A stretch of DNA of 64,000 bases from assembly GCA_022453515.1 (NCBI GenBank), contig JAJNNY010000010.1, forward strand, positions 124,001 to 188,000. The letters are read 5' to 3'. Positions 1 through 10,681 of this stretch are shown here, piece by piece; position 1 is the stretch's first letter, and each line of letters starts with the position of its first letter. A model generated the notes under the pieces. The model was given only the letters and a program-made list of their open reading frames with translations, was not told the DNA's origin and made no database searches. A program made the position numbers and the translations under genes. The DNA is from Astrocystis sublimbata (taxonomy: Eukaryota > Ascomycota > Sordariomycetes > Xylariales > Xylariaceae).

Positions 1-775
1 CTGCCAGCAGATACCAACGTAATTTCAGATAAGAAGACGGTGTGCAGATACTCGATCTGGATAATGTGACGCATCTCCGGCTGCTGGCTCTGCGGGTTCC
101 GGATCATGACCTCATGTAAAGGGTGTAGGTGTAGGTGTAGGGTACGTGCAGCGTGGCATCCGCTGGCATCCGCTGTTGGGTAATGCCAGGTCATGCGACC
201 AGGAATGCGATCATGACGAATACGATTCAGTCGCGCCGACAAAAGCTGTAAGCCACCCACGCTAATTTGTCTTTCCACGCGACCGATAAAGCCACGCTGG
301 ATGCTGCGAGATGCCTATTCGAGGCCATCCACGCCCACCTAGCCCCGAGTTTCAGATTCATGTCTTGGGTGTCGTGGCTACCGACGGGCCATGCATCCTT
401 GAACTTCTAACCAGCATTCCCTTTTGGTGAAACCGAGACAAGTGGGCGTTATGCTTATGTCATTGAGATCTACCAAGGCCTGTCGGGTTGCTCCGGATCT
501 TATGTGACGAGATCTACCGTACATGATCAAGATATTACGAACATATCCGGGCTTCGTAGAACATCCAACTTGGCGAGTGCCCTCCTTCGATGCCTTTCGT
601 ACGCTGACACTCGCGCACGTGCACACATCTAACCATCCGAGGTCGTTTTGTTGTTGCAGCAATCGACACCTCTAGCGACGGTGTTAGGGACTTGTTGTTT
701 TTGCATGCCCATATCATTTTGAATGAGTTCGGAGGTGAATGTGCTTATAGTGTCTCTCACTGCCCCAACTACATA
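1..775. other. Intergenic, no gene seen
   Basis: No open frame here looks coding. Short direct repeats are visible: a GTGTAG-type triplication near 121-141 and two adjacent copies of a 10-base unit (ggcatccgct) near 156-177. Nothing else can be supported. Confidence 0.5.
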
Positions 776-1986
776 TTAGAGCATTTTTATTAAGAAGGGT
801 AACATTGAGAGGGGAGGATCTCTCGAAGACTCACGTTTATAATATACACCCTCTTCTACCCAAAAGTGTCCTGCGCCAGATACTGCAACACAGCGGAACT
901 GCGACGCACCGGCTCCACTGAGCTGCCGCGTCCACTCGCGCATCTTCTTGTGGTTGATGAAACTGTCCTGATCGCCATAGACAACCAGCGTCGGATTCGA
1001 TGTGAACATCGCCCCGTCCAGAGAAATCGACCCCCCGGGTGAGAAGGACATAGTAACCAATCTCGTCACAAGGCCAACAGGTGGCGAAATAGCCAGGTAG
1101 GCGCTCCGAAATGAGATATCACCCTGGACTGGTTGTAGGCAATCTCGTGCTTTATCGTCGCATCCGCTTCCGTTAGAACTCCAGCTAGATGGTTTTCTGT
1201 TCACCAACGGCGCACACGAGAGGAGCCTTTTCACGCCATCTTTGATACACTCTTCACGGTGACTGTCTGGTATCAGTTGCTCGTCACGGCTCACACGCGA
1301 AAATACTTCCTCTCCTCCAACACCTGCGCCCTGACATGTATGCGAAGAATCAGGGCTAGCAAACTCATGCATATGCGCCTCAGCGAGATGTTGTGCACGG
1401 AGTCGGATGTCCGCTTCGGCTGTATGCAACGCTGGCGTCGCGAAGTAAGATAACATCGTGTCCAGCGGCGGAAGCCGGGTCGCAATCATGGCTCCGTAGG
1501 AATAGCCCGCCAGAAGCATGGCCCCCGGCACCTCCCCTTGCAGGTGGCGGGAGAGTAAAGGGTCTTTGCTGAGGTGGTGAACATAGCAGGCCAGAAACCC
1601 TACGACGGAGACGTAGTCGGCCTGCTCAGGCCTCGAGGTCCAGGACGTGCGACCAGTTTTTCCCGCGCCTCTATTTGGTTGAAGTGAGCAAAAGTTCATG
1701 AAGGTCTGGGTGCTGTGAGACGAGCCCGCCATACGGACCTAAAGTTAAATGTGACAACGAGAAAACCAAGCTGCAATAGCGTGCCGGCAGCGACATCAAC
1801 TATGGGGTCATCGAAGCACCCGCCCATTGGCGCGTAAGGATGGGCGACGACAGCCGCATGCCCCAGCCATTGCACATCAGTACGTGAGGGATCACGCAGA
1901 TATGATGGGTGGTAGATACGACAATCCAACTGGGTGCTGTCGTGAACGCTCGGGAGCGTGATACTCAAGCAAGGTCGCGGAAGCAT
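776..1986 (-). CDS. Alpha/beta hydrolase, 380 aa, two exons
   Basis: Serine-type alpha/beta hydrolase; the substrate cannot be told from the sequence. Exon 1 is 1986-1739 and exon 2 is 1670-776, joined over a 68-nt GT-AG intron. The join restores the strand and turn TFNFRGAGKTGRTSW, typical of fungal members, and gives 1143 nt in frame. The catalytic residues are readable: nucleophile elbow GYSYG, acid in VVYGDQDSF and His in GAGHFW near the C-terminus. No signal peptide is visible, so it is probably cytosolic. The stretch of about 100 residues between the elbow and the acid strand is Ser/Cys-rich and poorly conserved in appearance; a further intron there is possible but not needed for an open frame. 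The start is the first ATG of the frame. Confidence 0.75.
1671..1738 (-). other. Intron of the alpha/beta hydrolase
   Basis: The 68-nt GT-AG intron (donor gtccgt, acceptor aatag) splits the Arg codon of the NFRGAG turn. It is placed by protein continuity. Confidence 0.8.
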
Positions 1987-3358
1987 GTCTGAGTGGACTG
2001 GGCATGATGTAGCAAGATGTTACGAATAGTATTTTGTTAAAAAAGGTTGTTCACCACACACGCACCATTCGAGATATGCGTTCACGAGAACCCGATGGTT
2101 GTAGTAGGTATGCCGAGATAGGAGCAGTTGCCCGCTCTATGATCGCAAAAGTCGGGCAAGACCGTGCCCGACTTCGATGAATTAATGGTATTGCCCTGCA
2201 ATCTTTTAGGCGGTGTTGTGGAGTCCCCCGGGGTGACCAAATACCTACCTACTACCTCCTAGTGTACCGTGTTCGAAGCACACACTCTTAAACCCCCTAA
2301 GGGGCCAGTTCATAGTCCAAACATGAGCTTTCATCTAGAAACCCTCCTACCTGGTTGTGCCTTTATTCCTACGACTTTGCCAGGAGCTGCCAGGAGCTGG
2401 CTAGGTTAGTGTTTTTGGTACAAGTCTCGCCCACAAGCCTGTTGGCGTACCAAGAATTACCTGCCGCATGTCCCTCACTGGAGAACTGCCAAAGGCCAAC
2501 TTGCTAAGTAGAAAATCCCCCTAGCCGCCAAACTTTGAATGATGCAATGTTGTTGTATCCACGCTTTCTCTCGCCGACCTACAACGCTGGTGGGAAGATG
2601 GCGGTGGTGGGCTGTACAAGCTCGCAGTCACGCAAAGTTGGAAAATACTTAGCCTCGAAAATTAAACATTTATGGGATGCGAAGCAAATCGTTCATTCTT
2701 CTCGGTACTACAATGTAAGCCCGCAATCTTTATGTAATTATTACGTGCAATTCAGGAGGAAGTGTGCCAAGTTCAACTGCTCCGCCTAGGATAGCATCAC
2801 AAATCATTGTGAGCATATGGATCTCTCGATGACTCTTGAAACCAGGCCGTTTCCGCCTTCCATGCTATCTCAGACCCTGCTGTAATTTGATTTCGCTCTT
2901 CTCATGATTCATACCGGTAACCATTATTATTACTGTAGTGACAGTGTATTGAGGGTTTGATATGAGCTGGATACATGAAACTCTGGCAGCCCTCGCCACC
3001 TACTCCAGATCTTCGCAGTCGCTGTGCTTCCACTTATTGGGAATGCAATCATACAAATAGTTGCCATTTCAAGAACGCCTCTATGCGACCATTGTTATCG
3101 TGGCATTGTGAATAAAATCAACCTCGACTCCAAAACAACCCTAACAAAGTCCCATTTCTCCTAACGTCCCAGATCCAGATCCATTTTCGTGCCCAATCCC
3201 TTATCAAAGTCTAATATTTTCGATCGTGATTTCTGGTGGTCGTCCCAGCCTACACTAGCAGCCGGGCAGCTTCCCGCAAGGAAAAGCAATGTACCAACAG
3301 ACGAATCGAATACTCGGTGATCCGCAGCCCAAAGCCAAGCCCAAAATTGGATCTCCTC
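1987..3358. other. Intergenic, 1.4 kb, no gene seen
   Basis: It lies between the hydrolase start and the 3' end of the kelch/BTB gene. An 84-codon frame at 2535-2789 (+) shows no family resemblance and is treated as noise. No RNA gene was recognised. Confidence 0.5.
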
Positions 3359-6300
3359 CTAAGAGCCAGCAATTCCAAGGCCGACGCGAGATCCTATTCT
3401 CTCTATTCGTCCACCACCGTCGCGTTCGCGATCGACCGTGGTCCGCATCCGTCTTCCCTCCATCAAGCCGCGTAGACCACGCTTCTGAAGGCCGATGACA
3501 CTGCTCAATTCCCCAGTCCAGACCTCCTTGGCCTGTCCTCGCTCGCTATCTTCGACTTCACTGCCCCATTCACTTCCCGAGACACTCGTTGTCGCGCTAA
3601 GTTCAGCACTTCCGGGTCGGTGGATAGGAACACTCGTGTTGATTCGGAGACCGTCCATGCCCCGTGGCGGCTCTTCCCCGCTGGCTTGTGATATCGACTG
3701 AGACCGGCTACTGAAGGAGTTGGCCACGCTACCTCCGAATGGTGACACTGGTGAGTCCATCGAAACGAAAAAGTTGGGGTTCATGCTGCCATCGATGCCT
3801 CGGCCTCCGCCTGCCGCCATAGCGGTAGCATTGAACACGGCCGCGGCATTTCGTGAATCAAGAAGTGCATGAAGGTGTTCGACTACGGCTTCAAGCAGAC
3901 CGTCGATTTTATAGGGTCGAGCAATTTGTAGTAGTGAACAAAGAATCTGTGGCGTGCACAATGACGACGATGGAGGGGGTAAGGATGATGTGTAGAGGAA
4001 GTGCAAGAGTGCCTGTACTGTGAGGTACATGTGTGGAAGGTAAAGACACCGGGGCCGGGAATTGGGAGGTAAAGACGCCGGCGTGGGCGTTGCGTTAATG
4101 GCGTGGGGGTCTATAGGGCCACCGTTACTCGAAATTGAAGTGCCCGCGGTGCTGGGCGGCTTCATCGAGCCCGCTGACGATGAGTTGCCCAGTGTTGTTG
4201 CAAGTGATATACTGCTATCGCCCGTGTTGCGATTCGTCTGTGTAATAGTCATCGTGGACATGCGAGCACCGGCCTGACTCGACATCCCCGTCCTTAGTGT
4301 TATGGCATCACTGCCGTCTTGCGTAGCAGCCCCCTCGCGAAGCAATTGCACGAAATATGGCCCCCATCTTCTGCCAACGATCCTTGAGTTGATGGGGATT
4401 CTCTCTCCACTGAGACATAGTATCTCCATATCTGCTAGCTCCTTCAACGCCAGAGCTTTCTCTCCCAGGTCTTCGGCCGCGCGTGAAAGGAATCTTCCAC
4501 CTGCCGTCCAACCGGCTTTCCTCGCTACACTCAGGCCAGGAGTCATATATGGGCTGCTGGCAGACACGAATCCTGATATAGGTGAAACTTTGCGAGGGTT
4601 ATCGTAGAAGCCGAACGCTTCTAGCTCAACCATACACACGTTGGAAAAGTTGATGCGGCGGTGGTTGTAGTCGTCGACTAAGCTCCGCTTACGGTTGCCC
4701 AGAATGACAAACGTGTTTCTTCTGTTCCACAGAACACCTCGATTCCAGCTACCTTGGCTGAAAACACTAGCCCCTGCATCAATTCGAGACCATGTTAATG
4801 TTCTCAAATCTAACGCCCACAAGGCATATTCTTGTTTCGAGCTAGTCAGATATGTGCCGCTGACTACGAAATGTGTGTCTGTGATGCCTCCGTTTGGGAA
4901 GCGCAAGCCTGGTGGTGAGTACGAGCCTGACATGGGCTTCTCTACCAGAGAGCCGTCCGACCCCCTGACCTGGAGCTCAAGTTTGACATCTAGAAAGTTG
5001 TAGTTGGAGTATATCAGCATAGATGAGCCGGCCTCCTTAGACTCTTGGCCCATTCCTGCGTCGTAACGTGATGTTGCCGTATTTGATTTGCCAATCCTAG
5101 AATTCACGGTTGGAGATAGAGGCGCGACAACACTGCGGTACGCACCGCATGACTTTCCAAGTGACTGGGTCGATGTCCATTTCAAGCTACGCAAATTGAA
5201 CACACTGATCTGTTCAATATAGTGGTTTGCCCCATCTTGGCCACCCACAATAATCATTTCCGCACCTCCGGCACCGTCGATGTTGACTCCAATGCGACCC
5301 TCATTTGGATTCCCAGATGATGGGTTGTGCTGGAGGGCAGATAAAGGAGCCTTGTGGGAAACGAACGTAGCCGAAGAAGGCATTATGCAGGCACAGTGCG
5401 CATAGCGGCCTTGTGGGGATTCCTGACATAGCACATGTGTCCACTTTTTCGTGGGAACATCGTATATGTAAATGTCGGACATGACGGTGACCTCAGGCTG
5501 CTGGTCCTGAGAGGCGGAGACTGGCTGATTATTGGCTGTCGGAGACATACCTCCATAGCACACCATTTTCGTGTCTCCAAGAGCACACATGGAATGAAAG
5601 TATCGAGGGGGCGGGATATCGCCAGTGGTGTCGAGCTTGGTCCAATGCCTCCGGATCATATCCAACTCGTAGAGATCGGCAGTCAATGGCGCAGGCCGAC
5701 TCCGTGATAAAATGCGGCCGCCAAAGACGTAGAGCTTGTCTCCGAGTATTGTTGTCGTGGCGCCAACTAGCGGGTGAGGCTCACGGCCGGTGGTCCGGTG
5801 AACATTGCACATTAGGCCTGACAAATGAGCTGAAGAACCGGAGGTTGACGTCCCAACGGCAGGGCCAAGGGCCGGTGTTCGGACGGAGGAGCCAACTTGT
5901 GGCGAAGCATGAGCCGAGTGAGGTCCCATGCTCCGAGGGGTTATGGTTTCGCTCTGGCCTTCCGCGATGCCCCCGAAACCAGCCTGACTGCTGGTGGCAT
6001 CAAAACTTCCACTGTACATCTGGCCTGGGGCTTGCGAACTGCTAGAGTCCATCGTGTTCGACCTACTCTCCATGTTTGATGGTTCGGTATCACTATTGAA
6101 AAATGTGCCGATACTGGCGAGCGGAGCTGTCGCGGAAGCGGGTGACGTGAGAGCGCCCAACGGGGACTTAGACGGCGGTGGTGGCGCAGGTAGCGGCTTT
6201 TCTAGACTATCTTGCAGACTCAAGTTCCGAGCATGCTTGTGCCGAGGCGGTGAACTCGAATCGGGGGGTCTCGTAGCTGTGATCGCAAGCTGTGACGGAG

Positions 6301-6607
6301 CTTTAGTACCGAATGTTCTGGCGGCAATTCTCGATCTAAACGAATCTTCGCGGGCAGGTATAGCCTTCTTGATCCCGCGATAGGCGTCTGAGAACAAGTC
6401 GGCGGGTGATCTGGACACTGCCGGTGTCGACGATGACCTGGAGATGGGGTCTTGGTCTCGTAGTCGGTTGACCTGGAAATTATCGATGGCTTGCCAGCTC
6501 CCTCGACGTCCTGTCTCGCCCGATGTTAGCTCTGAGCCCAACATGCTGTCGTTGATGTTGCCACTCTCCATCTCTCTGGACGGTCGTGGAGCACTGTCAT
6601 CATTCAT
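3359..6607 (-). CDS. Kelch-repeat/BTB protein, Mds3/Pmd1/Ral2 type, 1082 aa
   Basis: Large scaffold-like regulator. Family members (yeast Mds3/Pmd1, fission yeast Ral2) act in Ras/TOR/pH-linked control of morphogenesis and sporulation; that role here is by family only. The first 260 or so residues are Ser/Pro-rich and look disordered. Kelch blades follow at about residues 265-640, with motifs DKLYVFGGR, PPPRYFHSMCAL, MVCYGG and EMIIVGGQDG. A BTB/POZ-like part follows at about 735-930, including ERIPINSR and a helix-rich segment containing LTVQALLHFLYTSS that is interrupted by a Ser/Thr/Pro-rich loop. The frame is intronless. An in-frame extension to 6829 begins with GTG, so the first ATG (6607) is taken as start. 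The exact orthologue name is not certain. Confidence 0.8.
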   Translation of the reverse strand: MNDDSAPRPSREMESGNINDSMLGSELTSGETGRRGSWQAIDNFQVNRLRDQDPISRSSSTPAVSRSPADLFSDAYRGIKKAIPAREDSFRSRIAARTFGTKAPSQLAITATRPPDSSSPPRHKHARNLSLQDSLEKPLPAPPPPSKSPLGALTSPASATAPLASIGTFFNSDTEPSNMESRSNTMDSSSSQAPGQMYSGSFDATSSQAGFGGIAEGQSETITPRSMGPHSAHASPQVGSSVRTPALGPAVGTSTSGSSAHLSGLMCNVHRTTGREPHPLVGATTTILGDKLYVFGGRILSRSRPAPLTADLYELDMIRRHWTKLDTTGDIPPPRYFHSMCALGDTKMVCYGGMSPTANNQPVSASQDQQPEVTVMSDIYIYDVPTKKWTHVLCQESPQGRYAHCACIMPSSATFVSHKAPLSALQHNPSSGNPNEGRIGVNIDGAGGAEMIIVGGQDGANHYIEQISVFNLRSLKWTSTQSLGKSCGAYRSVVAPLSPTVNSRIGKSNTATSRYDAGMGQESKEAGSSMLIYSNYNFLDVKLELQVRGSDGSLVEKPMSGSYSPPGLRFPNGGITDTHFVVSGTYLTSSKQEYALWALDLRTLTWSRIDAGASVFSQGSWNRGVLWNRRNTFVILGNRKRSLVDDYNHRRINFSNVCMVELEAFGFYDNPRKVSPISGFVSASSPYMTPGLSVARKAGWTAGGRFLSRAAEDLGEKALALKELADMEILCLSGERIPINSRIVGRRWGPYFVQLLREGAATQDGSDAITLRTGMSSQAGARMSTMTITQTNRNTGDSSISLATTLGNSSSAGSMKPPSTAGTSISSNGGPIDPHAINATPTPASLPPNSRPRCLYLPHMYLTVQALLHFLYTSSLPPPSSSLCTPQILCSLLQIARPYKIDGLLEAVVEHLHALLDSRNAAAVFNATAMAAGGGRGIDGSMNPNFFVSMDSPVSPFGGSVANSFSSRSQSISQASGEEPPRGMDGLRINTSVPIHRPGSAELSATTSVSGSEWGSEVEDSERGQAKEVWTGELSSVIGLQKRGLRGLMEGRRMRTTVDRERDGGGRIERIGSRVGLGIAGS

Positions 6608-9600
6608 GTTCGAAGACTGGAAAGGGAGTAGGAGACTATAGGTCCTCCGATGTCGAAGACGACGCAGTGGCAACGGATCTGGTGTACAGCATGGGTGGAA
6701 TAGAAATGATGAGCATGTGGGTCGTTTGGTCAGATCCGCGAATCGTTCTACACTGTCATGGCCCCTTGACCTAGCTGGACCCGACGGCGAGGACTTCCGA
6801 GCCTTGTGGTGTAGGTTGGTATGGTCCACGAATAGAGGAGGATGGGCGGCATGGTAGGTGAGCGGCTCTCACACCGATAGCAGCACGAGGCAGCGTACCG
6901 TAGCAGGACCCGTACCAAGCGCGACGTGACCACGATGACGGAGTGAATGGGCGCACGTACCTCTGTTCTGGCGTACGGTGCGGTACAGCAGCAGCCTAGC
7001 ACTCCGCGCGTATGCGGGAGCAAGGCGAGGAGGTCGACGCGATCCCCCAAAGCAGTTAGAAAGCAGCAAGGGAGAAGGGGGAAATGGAAACAGGGAATGT
7101 TAAATTGGGTGGGTGCCAGCGCCAGGGGAATATCTCTGCCTTCCCTATCGTGTCGGCCGGTGAGGACGAGTGCTGGGCGGCCCTGGGCGAGGAAGGCTTC
7201 TTTCGCCTGCGTTGTCGGGTCCTGCTCGGGTCGTTGCTCGGGGGCCCCGTTTCACAACCACACGAGGGCGTGCCGACTTGACGTAGTCGTCGAGTGCTGG
7301 AGAAGGTGGCGGCGAGGGATGGGGATGTGCGTAGGGATGGTGACAGTGGCACGAAGGGGGCGGCAGAGTTTGGGGACCGAACGATTGGGGACTTCGCGGT
7401 GACAGATGTGCCGGATGGGCAGGCTCTGGGCAGGCTGCCGACGTTGACAGGAGTTCGGACGCCGCCGCTGCTGCTGCTGTTGCTTGCTGCTGTGCTGTGC
7501 TGTGCAGCTGATGGATGGGTGGATGCGTCGATGAATGGACGATGGTCTGGTCGCAGGCCTGACTCTCTCTGACTGTGCGCCTCGACTGTGCTTCCTGACT
7601 GTGGGTCGACGCTTTGAGCATGGACCCGAATCTGACACTGACGCTTTCCCTAAACAGACTAGCTCCAGGGACAGGCCGCTCTCTGGCGGCCTAGGCTAGG
7701 CACCTACAGCAGTCAACTGCATCTGTCAGGGGCCGGTCCGCACAGTGCAGCTGCTGGGTGCGTTGCTCCGCGTTTTGCTGCTATTATTGTCTGTCGGCAC
7801 TGTGAGGTAGACGAGACGTGCTCAGAATGGATGGGGGCTGTAAGTGTGTTGCCCATTGTGTCTGTTTGTCAGCCACCTGTGCACCCTGGAATTCTTTTTC
7901 GCGATAATCCAATCTACTATGTAGGTAGGTACCTCACTGCAAGTCTCCGCAGATGGTTCACAACATTATTACCCAAGCGTGCCAAGGTTACGTATGCCGA
8001 GTAGGCTTACTGCTAGGTAGGTACCAGCCCTGTTGTCGGGAAAGGCGAGACACAACCTCGAATTATGTGATGAAATATAGGTGTGACAGCAACGAAGTGC
8101 CTTGCAACTACAGTAGCATCAACGCGGGGATGTTATCTGTAACCCGCGAATCTAACCGCACCTCCGCAGTATTCATGAGCTATTATCATTACCTAGTAGT
8201 TTTGGAATAATTGACTTGCAAAACATAGCTCGGACACATCGCAGGTAATCTCTAACACAAAGCGCTCTAGTTGCGAGCATAAACAGCTCCGGTCACATAG
8301 CTCCCTGCTTGTCGTTTTATGTAAAAGTTGTCCATCTCAAGTGCCAACCCAAAGAGGGCGTCGATCTATTGCCAGTGAAAAGCAACCTTGGCATCTTGGG
8401 CCCAGTGAAGGATTTCTTGTTCTTTTCCTTTTTGCTATTATAGAGTTGGAAACGATGTGACCTCGGGCTTTTTCGAAAGGTTACCTAGTTAAATGACAGA
8501 CCTGCCAAGTCTGCCTGACTACGACATATGTTCCACCAAGGAAATCAAACAGAACAGAGCAGGCATTGGTACAACAATATTACCAATGCTCGGGTTTCTT
8601 TACCCATTTGGATCTTACGGCATAGGTGTACATTCAGCGCAATCACCGGATGGGTCACTGTAAGGATTATCCTTTTCGTCACGCACGTCACAAGGACGCA
8701 ATACGACTACGACTTGTGAGTAATGCGATGCTTGAAACTCTTTCCGCCCCAAATTGCAAACCCCAAATTTGAAATCGAGAGCGTACAAGTACGAGTACTT
8801 AACCTAGCACATGCTACGATGGGCAATGTGGGTACGTTTCGCATAGTTCAGCTGTTCATCTGAGCAATTATGGCCGTTCAAACTGTAATAAACCCAAAAT
8901 CAATCTAGGTAGGTACAGTAGTATCCGTCAACCAGGTCGTGACCTCAGAATCGTCCCTTGACGGACGTGCCCATCGAGCCCATCTCGTCCATCGCCACGA
9001 TCACCCGTAAAAGTACCTTGCTTGCCAAGTTGATAAGAAAGCGTGCATGTACTGTGATTGAAACGGGCATATGACTTCAGACGAACATTAGCGTACCAAA
9101 ACTTGTTTCAAGTCGACAGAGCCTAGAGAGCCACGTGCACTGCAGGGCAGGTGCAGGGGGGGTCCAATCCGAGAATCCTTCCTCACATGGCTACAGGATT
9201 ATTCTTACTGTATGTCTCGCCATCCAGGCCATCTTCCGGAGAGGCCCCCAGGATGCTAGGTCTTTGGGAATGTACGAGTATGGCATCGTTCGACTGCAAA
9301 TTGTTCCTATGGTAGGTACCTACATAGTAAGTATGCAACACAAAAACTTCTGATGCAGGGGACTTGTTGATCAAACCGTTGGACCCGACCCAAGGGATGA
9401 TGAACAAGCGATCAATGATTTCATTGCGTCGCTTAAGTGGTTCGAGCCGTACTACGATGATCTTTGGGGCAACCAACGCCAGTGAAAAGCCGGGACAGAA
9501 CAATCGCGCGACTACCTCCAAATCACGAGGCTTAGTTGGGACGATGCGTGGGTACTTTTACGTGGCAGCAAGTCATCCGGCGCAGCTCATTTTGACAGTT

Positions 9601-9818
9601 TTTTTTTTTTTTCATTATTGTTGTAGATGTAGATTACCCTGTCTCAGTCTCACATATATCATATTCGGACCTCGGCCGATGACTGTTCCTGCCTGCTACG
9701 ATTCGTGGTCAAATATCGGCTATGTTACATCATTGCAATCCAATCCCTGCGGGTATCAAAAAGCCAGCGTTCCGAGCGATTTAGCAGACTAGATCAGCGT
9801 CGGCACACTTATTATACT
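6608..9818. other. Long intergenic stretch, probable leader/promoter of the kelch gene
   Basis: Positions 6608-7640 are GC-rich with Arg/Ser/Pro/Gln-type low-complexity frames on both strands, including CTG-rich runs near 7463-7500; this fits a long 5' leader or promoter rather than a coding exon. From 7640 to 9818 no coding frame is convincing. TAGGTAGGTACC-type motifs lie at 7921, 8014, 8906 and 9311, and a T14 run is near 9599. Confidence 0.45.
7921..7934. repeat. TAGGTAGGTACCT-type dispersed motif
   Basis: Sequence gtaggtaggtacct. It is one of many near-identical copies in non-coding DNA of this window; others lie at 8014-8025, 8906-8916, 9311-9323, 12887-12900, 18544-18553, 23050-23060 and 57772-57787. 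Confidence 0.6.
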
Positions 9819-10681
9819 CTACTGAGAGGGTAGGCTAGTGAATCGCAAGTAGGGCTTGACGGTGCGGAAGCCGGGGAACAGCTCGTGGGCCTGCTCATTC
9901 TTGACGCTGGGGGCAACAATAACGTCATCACCGGGAACCCAGTTGATGGGGGTGGTGATCTTGTGCTTGTCACCAGTCTGCAGCGAGTCGACGATGCGCA
10001 GGACCTCGGCCGAGTTACGACCAGTGGAGGCTGGGTAGGACAGGATCGTGCGGATCTTCTTACTAGGGTCGACGATGAAGACGGAGCGGATGGTGAAGGC
10101 AATGCCCTTCTCGTCAACGTTGGTGGTGTCTTGGTAGTCGATCCTGAAGGGACCTGTCAGCATCAGAGCCCCAGTAGTTTCTTGATCAAAGAGTGGTGTT
10201 TACTCACATGTCGTACAGGTAAGCAACCTTGCGCTCCTTGTCGGCAATGATGGGGAAAGAAACCTTGCCACCGGTGACCTCGTCGATGTCCTTGATCCAA
10301 CCCTCATGGCTGCCGAGGGTGTTGGCGGACAGACCGATCAGCTTGACGCCGCGCTTGGTGAACTCAGGCTCGAGCTTGGCGAAAGCACCGAGCTCGGTGG
10401 TGCAGACCGGGGTGTAGTCTTCCGGGTGGGAGAAGAAGACAACCCATTTGTCACCAACAAAGTCGTGGAAATCGATGGGGCCGTTGGTGGTGTCTGCCTG
10501 GAAGTTGGGGGCGACAGTGCCGAGGCGGAGACTACGAAGCATGGCACATTGCGTCAGTAAGTTGCGTCGCGGGTGGCTCAGCGGGTGTAGCGATGAGCAC
10601 GGAGATGAGCTGTAACCTCTGGCTTGATGCACAATCAACGGACCCAGGAGGCACTTACGGCTGGGGGCGAGTTTCAGACAT
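9819..10681 (-). CDS. 1-Cys peroxiredoxin (Prx6/Prx1 type), 223 aa
   Basis: Thiol peroxidase that reduces hydrogen peroxide and organic hydroperoxides. Exons are 10681-10659, 10531-10208 and 10143-9819, totalling 672 nt in frame. The mini first exon encodes MSETRPQ and joins to LRLGTVAPNF, the usual N-terminus of fungal members. The peroxidatic Cys is C51 in HPEDYTPVCTTE. The C-terminal part (ITTPINWVPGDDVIV) is the Prx6-type extension; no second resolving Cys of the 2-Cys type is apparent. The second intron splits AT|G before IDYQDTTNVDEKG. Retaining the first intron would open a longer frame with a leader-like N-terminus (see findings). Confidence 0.9.

Noticed and set aside
6605..6829. N-terminal extension of the kelch/BTB protein
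   Set aside because: The extension starts at GTG and the sequence looks like a leader; the first ATG is at 6607.
7145..7638. Two overlapping minus-strand frames of 128-158 codons
   Set aside because: They have low-complexity Arg/Ser/Pro/Gln composition, no ATG-led conserved region and lie in the probable leader of the kelch gene.
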